A DNA stretch of 64,000 nucleotides from Enterobacter wuhouensis (GCF_004331265.1 NZ_SJOO01000012.1:1-64000); one strand, 5' to 3'. Shown: positions 6,447 to 15,660, numbered from the stretch's first letter. Made by a program: numbers and translations. Notes: a model not told the origin generated them from the letters alone.

Positions 6447-9080
6447 TTAGCTACAGGTAAGGTTCATTTTTATAATTGAATGTCGATCGGTATCCTGTAG
6501 TCGATACGGTGCCGCACAATGCTGATCGGCATCCTTGCCCCATTGAACGCGTAATTGGCCTTCTGGCGATAATCCTGACAAATAGGCTTGTCCGTCATCA
6601 CCGACCAGACTCTCTTCATGGCTTTTATTAAGAGAAACCGTCGCCCCAAACGGCACGGGCTTACCGTTATGGAATAAGGTCATTAGCGAGCGCAGACCGA
6701 CATGGGCATCGAATTTCGCGCGAACCATTGCCCCCTGCGTGGGGACAACATTGGTGACCGCATCTTCAATATCGACATCCTCTTCCAAAGAGTTGGTATT
6801 TAATGCCACGCGGTTTTCTCGATAGGTGGTGGCATAGGGAATAACCGCGTAGCCGCGCCAGTCAGTTTTAATTCCGGTGCTGTTCTCCAGCGCTACGCCC
6901 GCCGCTCCCGGCGCCTCCACCAGAATATTGGTGTCCCCTAGCGGCTGGCTGAGGGTGACACCATCACCGTGTACGACAATGCCTCCGCTCAGGCCATAAT
7001 TCGTCTGATGATATCCGTCACTGTAGTTATACCCGGCTTTTACATTGCCGTAGGTTCCCTGATAATTCAGGCTGGTATTACCGCTGTCGCCCACTCCATG
7101 ATTGCCGTAACTTTCCTGAACGTTGTAACTCAAATTATTATCGTCAAGCAGGGTGCCATTTATGCCGGTGGTTTGTGACGTTTGCCCATGACGATCGCTG
7201 TTCATGCTGTACGACGCATTCATCGTATTGGCGGCATGATAAATATCCGAATTATCATGGCCTGCCAGCCACTGGCCAACGGGCAGAGAAACCGTAAAGG
7301 CGAGCGTTTCATTCGCCTCATCTTCACCGGGAGAACGATCGTAATTCCACGTCAGGCTGTAGGAAATATCGTGCCAGTTTCCGTTGTAACCAATTTGCAG
7401 CAGCTTATCCGTTTCGCCCGTATGCCAGTAGCTTTGCTCTGACGCGGTAATGAAAAGCGAATTTTTGTCTCCCAGCGTCTGCGAGACGTTGGCCTGTATT
7501 TTGCCCTTCTTCGTATAGTAGAGATTATAAAAGTCGCTCCAGACAGGCTCATCCGGCTTCCCATCATGGTCGTCGTCCTTCGAGCGATCGTCGCCAATAT
7601 AGCCGTCCATATGCTTATACGTCGTTTCATCCAGGGTATAAAACCCCTGTGTGGAATAGCGGTAGCCCAGCAGCTGGAAGTTGGCGCCGAGTTCATTCAG
7701 GGCCTTGGCATACAAAAAGCGAACGGATTGACCATCGTGCTGGCTGCCGTCCACCAGCGTGCTGTTTGCCTGGGTAACATCCAGGGATATCGCCCCGAAG
7801 TCCCCCATATTCAGCCCTATGCCGACGGCAAATGCATGATAGGCATCGGAAACCTGCGTGCCGCCATAGGCGGTCATGCCGTGCGCCAGCCCCCGGATCA
7901 GCGTCGCTTGTCCGAAACCGACGTCATCCTGCTGATCGTTGCTGCTGCGATACCGGCCTACCGTCGCCGCATATTTCAACCGTCCTTCACGCTGCAGCAG
8001 AGGAACGGCGGAATAAGGCACGACGTAGGTATTTTCGCTGCCGTCAGTTTCCTTCACCACAACCTGCAGATCGCCGCTGGATGACGTGGGGTACAGATCG
8101 CTAATAACAAATGCGCCCGGCGATACATAGGTTTGATAGATGACGTAGCCGTTCTGCTTAATGGTGACTTTTGCGTTACTTTTCGCAATCCCACGCACCG
8201 TCGGCGCAAACCCCTTCAGGCTATCGGGCAGCATATTGTCATCGGAGGCGATCTGTACGCCCCGAAAGCTTAGCGAATCAAAAACGTCGGCTGGGGTATA
8301 ACTCTCCCCTGCCGTCAGCTCCACCCTGAGCGGGGCAATCGTCCTTTCGGCGTAGGTGCTAACATGCTCCCATTCGCTCTGCGAACTCCCCTCACCGCGG
8401 GTGTAGTTCCACGTCGAATAGTCGCGCAGGCGCCAGGTGCCCAGGTTCAGACCACTTTGCAAATTCAGGTAATAACTGTCTTCATGCGTTTCACCGCCGC
8501 TGTTGCTGCCGGAGAAATCGTAGCTGGTCATCAGGGCATTCACCCCCTGATCCCACTGCTCAGGGGGAATATAGCCCCTGGCGCTTTGTTGCAGACCCGC
8601 CTGAGGAATACTGAGGTTCAGTTGCTGATGTTCAAAATCAAACTCAGTGCCAGACTCCGGTATCGCCTGAAAGGGAACGCACTGCTCAGGCGCAAGCTTA
8701 GCCAGCGCGGGGAAGGCTTTAGCATTCAGCCCCATCGCTTCCATGCGCGCAAGCGTGAAGCACGGCGCTAAGCCGGAATCGTCCTTGCTATTCTTCGCGG
8801 CCTTAAAATTGACGTCCTCCGTCGACACAAAGCGGTTATTCAGATAAATATCGACCCTGTATTTTCCCGGTATCTGCCCGTTGTTATTTTCGAAGCGGGA
8901 TAGATCCGCTACCGCAGAGGCATCGCCTGACAAAAACGCGGGGTTAAAGTAATTTTCTGCATGACCGCTGAAGGGTGAAAAACCCATCACTGTCGGCAAA
9001 ATAATTGTGAATATTTTGTGCGGGTTATTCGCTATCACCCTGTTTACTGCCAGGGCAATATTTTTAATTCGAATAGTCAT
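6447..9080 (-). CDS. outer-membrane fimbrial usher (FimD/ElfC family)
   Basis: The 877-residue usher has a long signal region, then the N-terminal chaperone-binding domain (ENYFNPAFLSGD at the mature start), a 24-strand beta barrel and C-terminal plug/anchor domains. The paired C-terminal Cys (HCAAPY and LTCS) are typical. It forms the outer-membrane pore that secretes and polymerises the subunits delivered by the two chaperones of this operon. Length fits ElfC (866) and FimD. It lies 24 bp after the first chaperone gene. No frameshift is seen. Confidence 0.93.
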   Translation of the reverse strand: MTIRIKNIALAVNRVIANNPHKIFTIILPTVMGFSPFSGHAENYFNPAFLSGDASAVADLSRFENNNGQIPGKYRVDIYLNNRFVSTEDVNFKAAKNSKDDSGLAPCFTLARMEAMGLNAKAFPALAKLAPEQCVPFQAIPESGTEFDFEHQQLNLSIPQAGLQQSARGYIPPEQWDQGVNALMTSYDFSGSNSGGETHEDSYYLNLQSGLNLGTWRLRDYSTWNYTRGEGSSQSEWEHVSTYAERTIAPLRVELTAGESYTPADVFDSLSFRGVQIASDDNMLPDSLKGFAPTVRGIAKSNAKVTIKQNGYVIYQTYVSPGAFVISDLYPTSSSGDLQVVVKETDGSENTYVVPYSAVPLLQREGRLKYAATVGRYRSSNDQQDDVGFGQATLIRGLAHGMTAYGGTQVSDAYHAFAVGIGLNMGDFGAISLDVTQANSTLVDGSQHDGQSVRFLYAKALNELGANFQLLGYRYSTQGFYTLDETTYKHMDGYIGDDRSKDDDHDGKPDEPVWSDFYNLYYTKKGKIQANVSQTLGDKNSLFITASEQSYWHTGETDKLLQIGYNGNWHDISYSLTWNYDRSPGEDEANETLAFTVSLPVGQWLAGHDNSDIYHAANTMNASYSMNSDRHGQTSQTTGINGTLLDDNNLSYNVQESYGNHGVGDSGNTSLNYQGTYGNVKAGYNYSDGYHQTNYGLSGGIVVHGDGVTLSQPLGDTNILVEAPGAAGVALENSTGIKTDWRGYAVIPYATTYRENRVALNTNSLEEDVDIEDAVTNVVPTQGAMVRAKFDAHVGLRSLMTLFHNGKPVPFGATVSLNKSHEESLVGDDGQAYLSGLSPEGQLRVQWGKDADQHCAAPYRLQDTDRHSIIKMNLTCS

Positions 9081-9104
9081 TACGCTGCCGACACCTTATC
9101 AATA

Positions 9105-9818
9105 TCAATCCATTACGGCATTCTGTGATGGCGTATCCGCTCCGTAGTCACTCACCGTCTGGAACATAATTTTCCCCTGCGCGCCTTTCGGTAACGCGAC
9201 ATGGGCTTGATCCATTGGAGGAACCATAACTGCAGGCAGATCGGTGCTCCCCTCATGGAGCTTCACCAGGGTGATAAAATAAGGCGTCGGATTTTTAACG
9301 ATCAGCGCATTACCATTTTGGTGGAACCGCAGCTGAGCAGGCGCATCAACGGACTGCATGGATAAATTCTTCGGGCGGACGAATAATTTAATTCTGTTTA
9401 ATACCGCGATCTGCAGCGTATTTTTATTCTGAATATCTTTGTTGGCCGCAGGGATGGCTTTGACATTCATCCAGTACAGGCTCTCCCTGTCTTTTGGCAG
9501 AGTATTATCACCGGCATAGATAATTCTTAGGGTATTCTCTTTTTCAGGCTTAATAACGAAAAGCGGTGGCGTGACCACAAAGTCGTTGCTTTTCTGCCCG
9601 GCTGCATTCTCTACCCACGACTGGATGAGAAATACAGAAGCACGATCGGTGTTATTGACCGGCAAAGAAATCTGATTGCTGCCCTGAGGATAGATAACGC
9701 GCGTTGCGCCAAGCGCAATACCACCATAGCCGGCGGCCTGGGCTGCAGAAGAAAATAATCCCAGCCCGGCAAGGGCCATGGCTCCGCATAATGAGCCCAT
9801 ACGGGTAAGAGTAAACAT
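9105..9818 (-). CDS. periplasmic fimbrial chaperone (ElfD-like)
   Basis: I chose the ATG at 9818 (237 residues). AAGG is seven bases upstream and the product then begins with a normal signal peptide that ends SAAQA/A. The body is a PapD-type two-domain chaperone with GATRVIYP, the signature DRESLYWMNVKAIP, and NPTPYFITL near the C-terminal domain. The open frame continues upstream to 9935 and would add a second, lipoprotein-like leader; that part is treated separately. It serves the major pilin gene just upstream and the usher downstream. Confidence 0.88.
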   Translation of the reverse strand: MFTLTRMGSLCGAMALAGLGLFSSAAQAAGYGGIALGATRVIYPQGSNQISLPVNNTDRASVFLIQSWVENAAGQKSNDFVVTPPLFVIKPEKENTLRIIYAGDNTLPKDRESLYWMNVKAIPAANKDIQNKNTLQIAVLNRIKLFVRPKNLSMQSVDAPAQLRFHQNGNALIVKNPTPYFITLVKLHEGSTDLPAVMVPPMDQAHVALPKGAQGKIMFQTVSDYGADTPSQNAVMD

Positions 9819-9902
9819 GATTTGCCTTATTAAAATTGTGCCACCAGAACAACCGGCAGCGGCGAGCATCGCCATGCTGAACGCTATGCTTTTCAGTTTC
9901 AT
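9819..9902 (-). pseudogene. in-frame leader remnant ahead of the chaperone
   Basis: A start at 9902 with GGGGGCAGAG just ahead would encode MKLKSIAFSMAMLAAAGC followed by about ten residues, in frame with the chaperone. That is a complete signal-peptide-like segment directly in front of a second one. It may be the 5' stub of a lost pilin gene between the major pilin and the chaperone, or an upstream translated leader. Nothing shows that it is functional. Confidence 0.35.
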
Positions 9903-9952
9903 CTCTGCCCCCGTTAAGCGCACCTTCCCTGGCACAGCGTTATCCTGATAAC

Positions 9953-10522
9953 TTACTGATAGGTCACGTTGAAGGTTGCGGTTGCGTCAACTGTCCCGGC
10001 CGTTGGCGCAGTATCCGAGGTGGTAATATAGTCGGCGGTAAAATTGAGGTTGTTCGTGCCATCAATCAGCGTTGTCGCTTTGGACTCCTGGCCTAACGGT
10101 AATGCGCTGCCATCGGCATCATAGATCTGGATACCGATACCCTGCGCGCCACCCGCCCCGGCAGTGTTATCCAGCGCGCCCGGAAGACCCTGAGGTTCAG
10201 TCCCGTTAAAAGTTACTGCAGCCTGAGAGCTTACGGTGCTATCACAGTCGGCCAGAGTAATCGAAAATGCCTTTTTCTGACCCGCCGCCACACCCGCACC
10301 CGGGGTAGTACCAAATGCGGCAAGGCGCACCTGATCCAGTGGAACTTCTTTATTCACTGAATCCTGCGACACGGCGCAGGCTGCATCCACGACAGAGCCC
10401 GTAAAATGAACAGATCCGCCAGAAACCGTCGTGCCCGTTGCACCGCTAGGGAGAGCGGCCATCGCAGAGCCTCCAGCCATCATTAATGCCAGCGTTAACC
10501 CCTTAACTGCGAACTTATTCAT
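9953..10522 (-). CDS. major fimbrial subunit (ElfA-like pilin)
   Basis: The 189-residue type-1-family major pilin has a signal peptide ending GGSAMA/A. The mature start is Gly/Ser/Thr-rich, the two Cys are at DAACAVSQ and LADCDS, and the C-terminal pattern ends TATFNVTYQ. It is the first gene of the nine-gene operon and so the most highly expressed subunit. The segment TSDTAPTAGTVDATAT near the C terminus is of the low-complexity Ala/Ser/Thr/Pro kind that PglL-type ligases favour in other species, though similar ends occur in unglycosylated pilins. Confidence 0.9.
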   Translation of the reverse strand: MNKFAVKGLTLALMMAGGSAMAALPSGATGTTVSGGSVHFTGSVVDAACAVSQDSVNKEVPLDQVRLAAFGTTPGAGVAAGQKKAFSITLADCDSTVSSQAAVTFNGTEPQGLPGALDNTAGAGGAQGIGIQIYDADGSALPLGQESKATTLIDGTNNLNFTADYITTSDTAPTAGTVDATATFNVTYQ

Positions 10523-10965
10523 TACTCGTACCTTTATATTAGAAATTTAATATCATCCCTGCTCCGCCTATAAACAAAATATACATTTGTATCTACCTCG
10601 ACTTATCGAAATAAATCATCCCTGTCAGGCTGCGGCAATTATCCAAAATACGAATGGTGGGCGATAGCTAAATATTATTCCAACATTAGATACTTGAAAC
10701 AGGAACACAAACGTGTTAACCAGCAAATTATTTAATAACGCAATGTTTTTACGACTATTTTTACTTTAACGATATTTGTGAAAATGAAACAAAAATCCAC
10801 TCAATGTTAAAAAGCATTAATTCTGCACATGATAACAGCAACTAATAAACCACGTGAATACAGTTTTGAGACATTAATGCTTTTCGATTCCGACTCTTCT
10901 AAAAATAATAAAAAGCGCGAGGGTATTCCGCCGTGCTTGTCACAAGATTTAAACCCTGTAAATAA
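10523..10965. promoter_or_regulatory. AT-rich promoter region of the fimbrial operon
   Basis: About 440 bp without a gene separates phoH from the major pilin gene. It is strongly AT-rich, with runs of A and T suited to H-NS binding and several TAATAA/TATAAT-like boxes. I found no pair of long inverted repeats that would mark a fim-type invertible switch and no recombinase gene nearby, so phase variation by inversion is not supported. Confidence 0.4.
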
Positions 10966-10988
10966 CAAAGCCCGGTTTCCCGGGCCTT
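10966..10988 (-). terminator. terminator downstream of phoH
   Basis: GGCCCGG/CCGGGCT pairs around a GAAA loop and is followed on the minus strand by TTTGTTATTT. It lies 17 bp past the phoH stop. Confidence 0.65.
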
Positions 10989-11004
10989 GAACAACACAGC
11001 AAAC

Positions 11005-12069
11005 TCAGTAGTACGCCTGCAGCGTGCGCTGACAGAGCGCCGAACGCACGCAGTCCTCTTTGGTGAAGCGGACCACCCCGATCATTTCATCTTCCTCAAA
11101 ACGTGACATGGCGTCGCTGAGCCCGGATTTCACGCCGGACGGCAGGTCGCACTGGGTAATATCGCCGTTAACGATGACCGTCACGTTCTCCCCGAGGCGC
11201 GTTAAAAACATCTTCATTTGCGCAGCGGTCACGTTCTGAGCCTCGTCAAGAATGACGACCGCATTTTCAAATGTACGTCCGCGCATATAGGCGAACGGCG
11301 CGATTTCCACCTTGCCAATCTCTGGTCGCAGGCAGTACTGCATAAAGGATGCACCCAGTCGCTTCACCAGCACGTCATAAACGGGCCTGAAGTACGGGGC
11401 AAACTTCTCCGAAATATCTCCGGGCAAGAAGCCAAGATCTTCATCAGCTTGCAGTACCGGACGGGTGACGATAATTCTCTCCACGTCCTTATGGATCAAT
11501 GCTTCCGCCGCTTTGGCTGCACTGATCCAGGTTTTCCCGCATCCGGCTTCACCGGTTGCAAAGATGAGCTGTTTACTCTCGATAGCATTCAGGTAGTGCG
11601 CCTGAGCCTCATTGCGCGCCACAATTGGAGAATTATCACGGCTGTCTCGGGCCATGCCAATTGCTTCTACGCCACTCATCTGCACAAGCGAGGTGACCGA
11701 TTCTTCTTCACGCTGTTTATGGCTACGTGAATCCCGTCTCAGCACACGTTTTGCTTCGCGACGAGCTTTGATCACTGCTTTTTGTCTTCCCATGGATAGC
11801 ACCTTGAGTTGTTGGTATTCATCACACGCGCCGACTTCGGCACGATTATGCGCACGAACATCAGAGGGTTGGCTTCCTTGTAAGCCATTGCTTGCTTTAT
11901 CGGATGACGATACGGAACAGCTACGCGCACCGTTCTGCACGTCGGTCGAATCAGATTCTTGAGGAAGGGGGGAGAATTTAGTGGTGAGGAAATCGCTGCC
12001 GGAGTCTGGGCCTCCGCGCCGGGTGCTGCGGTTTTTGTGTTTACCTTGTCCAGTACAGGACGCAACCAT
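11005..12069 (-). CDS. phoH: PhoH, phosphate-starvation-inducible ATPase
   Basis: The 354-residue protein is the same length as E. coli PhoH. The C-terminal 260 residues form the PhoH ATPase with Walker A GEAGCGKT (about 171-178), Walker B VVILDEAQN, and ITRP/NGDITQ-type helicase-like motifs. The first 92 residues are low-complexity and polar. A second credible start is ATG 11793 (262 residues, MGRQKAVIKARR), also with a ribosome site (AAGGTG). The long start has GGAG seven bases upstream. The family binds ATP and is tied to RNA metabolism, but the cellular role is unclear. It is PhoB-controlled in E. coli. Confidence 0.93.
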   Translation of the reverse strand: MVASCTGQGKHKNRSTRRGGPDSGSDFLTTKFSPLPQESDSTDVQNGARSCSVSSSDKASNGLQGSQPSDVRAHNRAEVGACDEYQQLKVLSMGRQKAVIKARREAKRVLRRDSRSHKQREEESVTSLVQMSGVEAIGMARDSRDNSPIVARNEAQAHYLNAIESKQLIFATGEAGCGKTWISAAKAAEALIHKDVERIIVTRPVLQADEDLGFLPGDISEKFAPYFRPVYDVLVKRLGASFMQYCLRPEIGKVEIAPFAYMRGRTFENAVVILDEAQNVTAAQMKMFLTRLGENVTVIVNGDITQCDLPSGVKSGLSDAMSRFEEDEMIGVVRFTKEDCVRSALCQRTLQAYY

Positions 12070-12116
12070 TCGCGATCTCCATAGTGACGAGCATCACTGC
12101 CGGGAACTACCGCTGT

Positions 12117-12175
12117 CTTATCTTAAGTACATCAGGGTTTATCATAAATGCAACATTTATTTTACCTGGATGCAA
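12117..12175 (-). promoter_or_regulatory. possible pho-box-like repeats upstream of phoH
   Basis: Read on the minus strand, GTTGCATCCAG, GTAAAATAAAT and GTTGCATTTAT follow one another with an 11-bp period, the spacing of PhoB half-sites. Each resembles the CTGTCAT-type half-site only in part (G-T-x-x-C-A-T). E. coli phoH is known to be PhoB-activated. The assignment is tentative. Confidence 0.3.
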
Positions 12176-12256
12176 CTTTTCAGACTGCACCTGCAGTGAA
12201 TTCAGTCTTATATAGAAATATTACAGAAATATAACAACAGGATAGTCATATGAAAA

Positions 12257-12287
12257 AATAATGTCCCCGCGAACGGTCGCAGGGACG
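12257..12287 (-). terminator. terminator of the efeUOB operon
   Basis: An imperfect stem, GTCCC-GCGA/GTCGC-GGGAC, is followed on the minus strand by ATTATTTTTTC, just after the efeB stop. Confidence 0.6.
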
Positions 12288-12291
12288 ATTA

Positions 12292-13575
12292 TCAGGCTTC
12301 GATCAGCCCCTGAGCGAGGTACGCGTTCCGATCGCGCGGGCCCGGCAGGGCGAAGAAGTAGCCGCCGCCGATGGGCTTAATGTACTCTTCCAGCGCTTCG
12401 CCGTTGAGCCGCTTCTGCACGGTCAGGAAGCCCTTCTCCAGATCGTGCTGATAGCAGACGAACAGCAGCCCCATATCAAGCTGGCCGGAGTTGGTCACGC
12501 CCAGCGAATAGCTGTAGCCACGACGCATCATCAGGCTCGACTGCGTCTCTTTGGTGCGCGGGTTGGCAAGGCGAATGTGGCTGTCGAGCGCGATGGTGTT
12601 CCCGTCAGGATCGTTCGCGTAGTCCGGCACATCGTGCTCGTGCTTCATGCCCAGCGGTGCCCCGCTCTGCTTGTCGCGGCCGAATATGGTCTGCTGCTCT
12701 TTCAGCGGCGTGCGGTCCCAGAACTCGACGTGGAACTGAATAATCCGTACCGCCTGGTAGCTGCCGCCTACCGCCCATGCCGGTTCGCCCTGGTTCGCCG
12801 TCACCCACACCACGTCTTTCATCAGGGCCGCGTCGCTGCTGTCCGGGTTGGCCGTGCCGTCCTTAAAGCCCAGCAGGTTAACTGGCGTCTCTTTCCCTTT
12901 GCTGCGGGCCGCGTGGTCAGAGATAAACCCTTCCCGCTTCCAGCGCACGCTGAGCAGATCCGGCGTGTGCTTGATGATATCGCGCAGGGCGTGGATCACC
13001 GTGTCCTGCGTGTTGGCGCATATCTGCAGGAGCAGATCGCCGTGACACAGCGCCGCGTCCAGAGAATCATTCGGGAAGCGCGACATTTTTTGCAGCGCTT
13101 TCGGCTTGTGCTGTGCCAGGCCGTAGCGCGCGTCAAACAGCGATTCTCCGAGTGAGACGGTAATGGTCAGATTATCCGGCGCGATAAACGCGCCCAGGAT
13201 ACCGGAATCCCTCGGCGGCAGGCGCGGGTTCGGCGTATCCGGCGCCGGGCCGCCCGCCGTCAGAAACGCAATACGCGCCGTCAGCAGGCGGAAGAGGCGC
13301 TCCAGATCGGCCTTATCGCTCGCGAGCGAATCAAACGCCACCAGCATCATAGCGGCCTGCTGCGGGGTCAGAATGCCCGACTGGTGCTCGCCATAAAACG
13401 GCTGCGTCTCCATGCGGGCATCCGGCGACAGCGTGCCGGGCGCGCTCTGCGGCTTAGCCGCATGCGCCACCGGACAGCCACCGGCCAGGGCAAGCGCGCC
13501 GCCCAGCGCCCCTACCCCTTTTAACAAACGACGTCGGGATGGTTCCGCCACGTCGTGCTCGTCATGCTTGTTCAT
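12292..13575 (-). CDS. efeB: EfeB, Tat-exported DyP-type heme peroxidase
   Basis: The 427-residue protein begins with a twin-arginine signal (SRRRLLKG at 13-20, hydrophobic stretch, then AHAA). The body is a dye-decolorising peroxidase with the hallmark GFKDGTANP segment (the catalytic Asp loop). It works in the periplasm in ferrous iron uptake with EfeO and EfeU, where it has been assigned peroxidase and deferrochelatase activity. It is the last gene of efeUOB, 5 bp after efeO. Confidence 0.95.
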   Translation of the reverse strand: MNKHDEHDVAEPSRRRLLKGVGALGGALALAGGCPVAHAAKPQSAPGTLSPDARMETQPFYGEHQSGILTPQQAAMMLVAFDSLASDKADLERLFRLLTARIAFLTAGGPAPDTPNPRLPPRDSGILGAFIAPDNLTITVSLGESLFDARYGLAQHKPKALQKMSRFPNDSLDAALCHGDLLLQICANTQDTVIHALRDIIKHTPDLLSVRWKREGFISDHAARSKGKETPVNLLGFKDGTANPDSSDAALMKDVVWVTANQGEPAWAVGGSYQAVRIIQFHVEFWDRTPLKEQQTIFGRDKQSGAPLGMKHEHDVPDYANDPDGNTIALDSHIRLANPRTKETQSSLMMRRGYSYSLGVTNSGQLDMGLLFVCYQHDLEKGFLTVQKRLNGEALEEYIKPIGGGYFFALPGPRDRNAYLAQGLIEA

Positions 13576-13580
13576 TGTGC

Positions 13581-14708
13581 TTAGTCCAGACCCAGAACGC
13601 CGCGCAGCTGAGCCAGATCTTCCGCCAGCGTGGTAATCGGCCCTTTCAGCGCGTTACGGTCGGCATCGGTCAGCTTGTCGTAGGTTTCGAAGCCGTCTTT
13701 GGTGCGGTACTTCGCCAGAATGGTGTCGACTTTCTTGAAGTTGGCATCGACTTTCGCCAGCAGTTCACCGTTCTCTTTTTGCAGCTGAGGGCGCAGCAGG
13801 TCGACAATTTTCTGCGCGCCGTCGACGTTGGCCTGGAAGTCCCACAGGTCGGTGTGGCTGTAGCGATCTTCTTCACCGCTGATTTTGCTCGCGGCCACTT
13901 CTTCAATCAGGCCTGCCGCGCCGCCCACCACTTTCGACGGCGGGAACGCCAGCTCGCTGATGCGCTTCTGCAGCTCCAGCACGTCGCCGTTCAGCTGCTC
14001 GGCGTACTTCTCCATCCCTTTGGTCGAGTTGTCGCCAAACAGGGCTTTTTCCAGACGGTGGAAGCCGGTGAATTTCGGATCGGCGGCCTTCTGCTCGTAA
14101 TCGTCCTCACGGGCATCGATGCTGCCATCAAGGTCAGAGAACAGCTCGGCAATCGGCTCGATGCGCTCGTAGTGCTGACGAGTTGGCGCGTACAAGGATT
14201 TCGCCTTTTCGAGATCCCCCGCTTTCACCGCGTCGGTAAAGGCTTTGGTGCCCGCGACCAGGTCCGCCGTCTCTTTGGTGACGTAGGCTTTATAGGCGGT
14301 GATGGCCTCGCCCAGGCTGAGCAGCGCTTCGCCCTTCGCGGCATCCTTCGTGGCTTCGCCTTTCACAATCAGCTTGCCTTTCGGGTTGGTCAGCAGGCCG
14401 CAGGTCATCTCATATTCACCCGGCTGCAGGTTGGCGGTCATCTTCTGGCTGAAGCCGGGGGCGATGTTTTCACGCTCTTCCACCACCATCACGCCTTTGA
14501 GGATTTCCCACTCCAGCGCCTTCTGGCTGTGGTTCTGGATAATGAACTGGGTTTTACCGCTGTTGACCGTGAGGGTCATCGGTTCACACTGTTTATCATT
14601 GACGGTGACTTTCACCTGAGGAACATCGGCAGCCTGAGCGGCGAAGGCAGATGCAATCAGCGCTGCCACGCCAGCCTGTAACGCACTACGACGGAATTGA
14701 ATTGTCAT
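13581..14708 (-). CDS. efeO: EfeO, periplasmic iron-binding protein
   Basis: The 375-residue protein has a signal peptide (ending FAAQA/A), then a cupredoxin-like domain (about 30-125) and a C-terminal imelysin/M75 domain with FHRLEKALFG carrying the HxxE metal motif. It hands iron to the EfeU permease. Its gene lies between efeU and efeB in one operon. Length and domain order are standard for enterobacterial EfeO. Confidence 0.95.
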   Translation of the reverse strand: MTIQFRRSALQAGVAALIASAFAAQAADVPQVKVTVNDKQCEPMTLTVNSGKTQFIIQNHSQKALEWEILKGVMVVEERENIAPGFSQKMTANLQPGEYEMTCGLLTNPKGKLIVKGEATKDAAKGEALLSLGEAITAYKAYVTKETADLVAGTKAFTDAVKAGDLEKAKSLYAPTRQHYERIEPIAELFSDLDGSIDAREDDYEQKAADPKFTGFHRLEKALFGDNSTKGMEKYAEQLNGDVLELQKRISELAFPPSKVVGGAAGLIEEVAASKISGEEDRYSHTDLWDFQANVDGAQKIVDLLRPQLQKENGELLAKVDANFKKVDTILAKYRTKDGFETYDKLTDADRNALKGPITTLAEDLAQLRGVLGLD

Positions 14709-14750
14709 GACCCTTCCCTTTAAAAGTATGTTGTAACTACAATGAGCACT

Positions 14751-15584
14751 TCAGGGCGCAGTACGCGACGGCTGAGCGCTGGGGCGCGATGGCATAAAGA
14801 ACAGCACCAGCGCCGGAATCAGATAAATAAAGTACATCGCCACTTCGCTAACGCTCGGCGTTTCCTGATAGCCGAAGATACCTTCGAGCAGGGTGCCGGT
14901 CAGTGAATGGGTGGTGAGAACGTTGCTGAGATCGAACGCCACGTCCTGGAAGTGGTTCCACAGGCCCGCTTCATGGAAGGCGCGGATTGCGCCCGCCGCC
15001 AGCCCGGCCGCCACCAGCAGAATGAACAGGCTGGTCCACTTGAAGAACGCCCCGAGGTTAAGACGAATGCCGCCCCAGTAGAGGAGGAAGCCCAGAACAA
15101 CGGCGGTTGCCAGCCCCAGCATTGCGCCGATTGGCGGCCAGATGCCCACGTCCTGCTGGAACGCGGCCAGCAGGAAGAAGACCGATTCCAGCCCCTCGCG
15201 CGCCACGGCAAAAAACACCATCAGGATCAGCGCCCAGCCGTGGTTATTGCCTTTCTGCAGGGCATTATCGACCGCCTGCTCCAGCTGCACCTTCACGTTG
15301 CGGGAGACTTTGCGCATCCAGAACACCATCCAGGTGAGTATCACCACCGCAATCACGGCGACGATGCCCTCAAACAGCTCTTGCTCCTTCTGCGGGAATT
15401 CGCCGGTAGTTTCATTGATGAGGATACCCAGGCCCAGGCAGAGCGCCGCGGGAAGAAACACCCCAATCCACATCACCCCAATCCAGCGCCCGCGCTGGGT
15501 TCGCTTCAGATAGCTGGCGATAAGGCTGACAATCAGGGCCGCTTCGAGGCCTTCACGTAACATAATGAGAAATGGAACAAACAT
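14751..15584 (-). CDS. efeU: EfeU, ferrous iron permease (FTR1 family)
   Basis: The 277-residue polytopic inner-membrane protein has two REGLE motifs (REGLEAALIV near the N terminus and AREGLESVFF mid-protein), the iron-binding signature of Ftr1/EfeU permeases. It is intact, unlike the frameshifted copy in E. coli K-12. AAGG lies seven bases before the ATG. A Fur box lies 58 bp upstream, so iron repression of efeUOB is likely. Confidence 0.95.
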   Translation of the reverse strand: MFVPFLIMLREGLEAALIVSLIASYLKRTQRGRWIGVMWIGVFLPAALCLGLGILINETTGEFPQKEQELFEGIVAVIAVVILTWMVFWMRKVSRNVKVQLEQAVDNALQKGNNHGWALILMVFFAVAREGLESVFFLLAAFQQDVGIWPPIGAMLGLATAVVLGFLLYWGGIRLNLGAFFKWTSLFILLVAAGLAAGAIRAFHEAGLWNHFQDVAFDLSNVLTTHSLTGTLLEGIFGYQETPSVSEVAMYFIYLIPALVLFFMPSRPSAQPSRTAP

Positions 15585-15641
15585 GCCGACACCTTAAATG
15601 TTTAACGCGGTCAAGTGATGCAAAGAAAGGTAAATTCTTGT

Positions 15642-15660
15642 GATAGTGATTATCATTACG
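15642..15660 (-). promoter_or_regulatory. Fur box upstream of efeU
   Basis: GATAGTGATTATCATTACG matches 15 of 19 positions of the Fur consensus GATAATGATAATCATTATC. It lies between efeU and the divergent NupC-like gene, closer to efeU, and could affect both. Confidence 0.8.

Noticed and set aside
10523..10965. possible invertible fim-type switch before the pilin gene
   Set aside because: I looked for a pair of long inverted repeats flanking a promoter and found none, and there is no recombinase gene nearby.
13539..14681. 380-codon open frame antisense to efeO
   Set aside because: Complement of a well-conserved gene; no signal of its own. Likewise 27363-28364 against agp, 18339-19064 against putP and 43773-44537 against the CS1-type usher.
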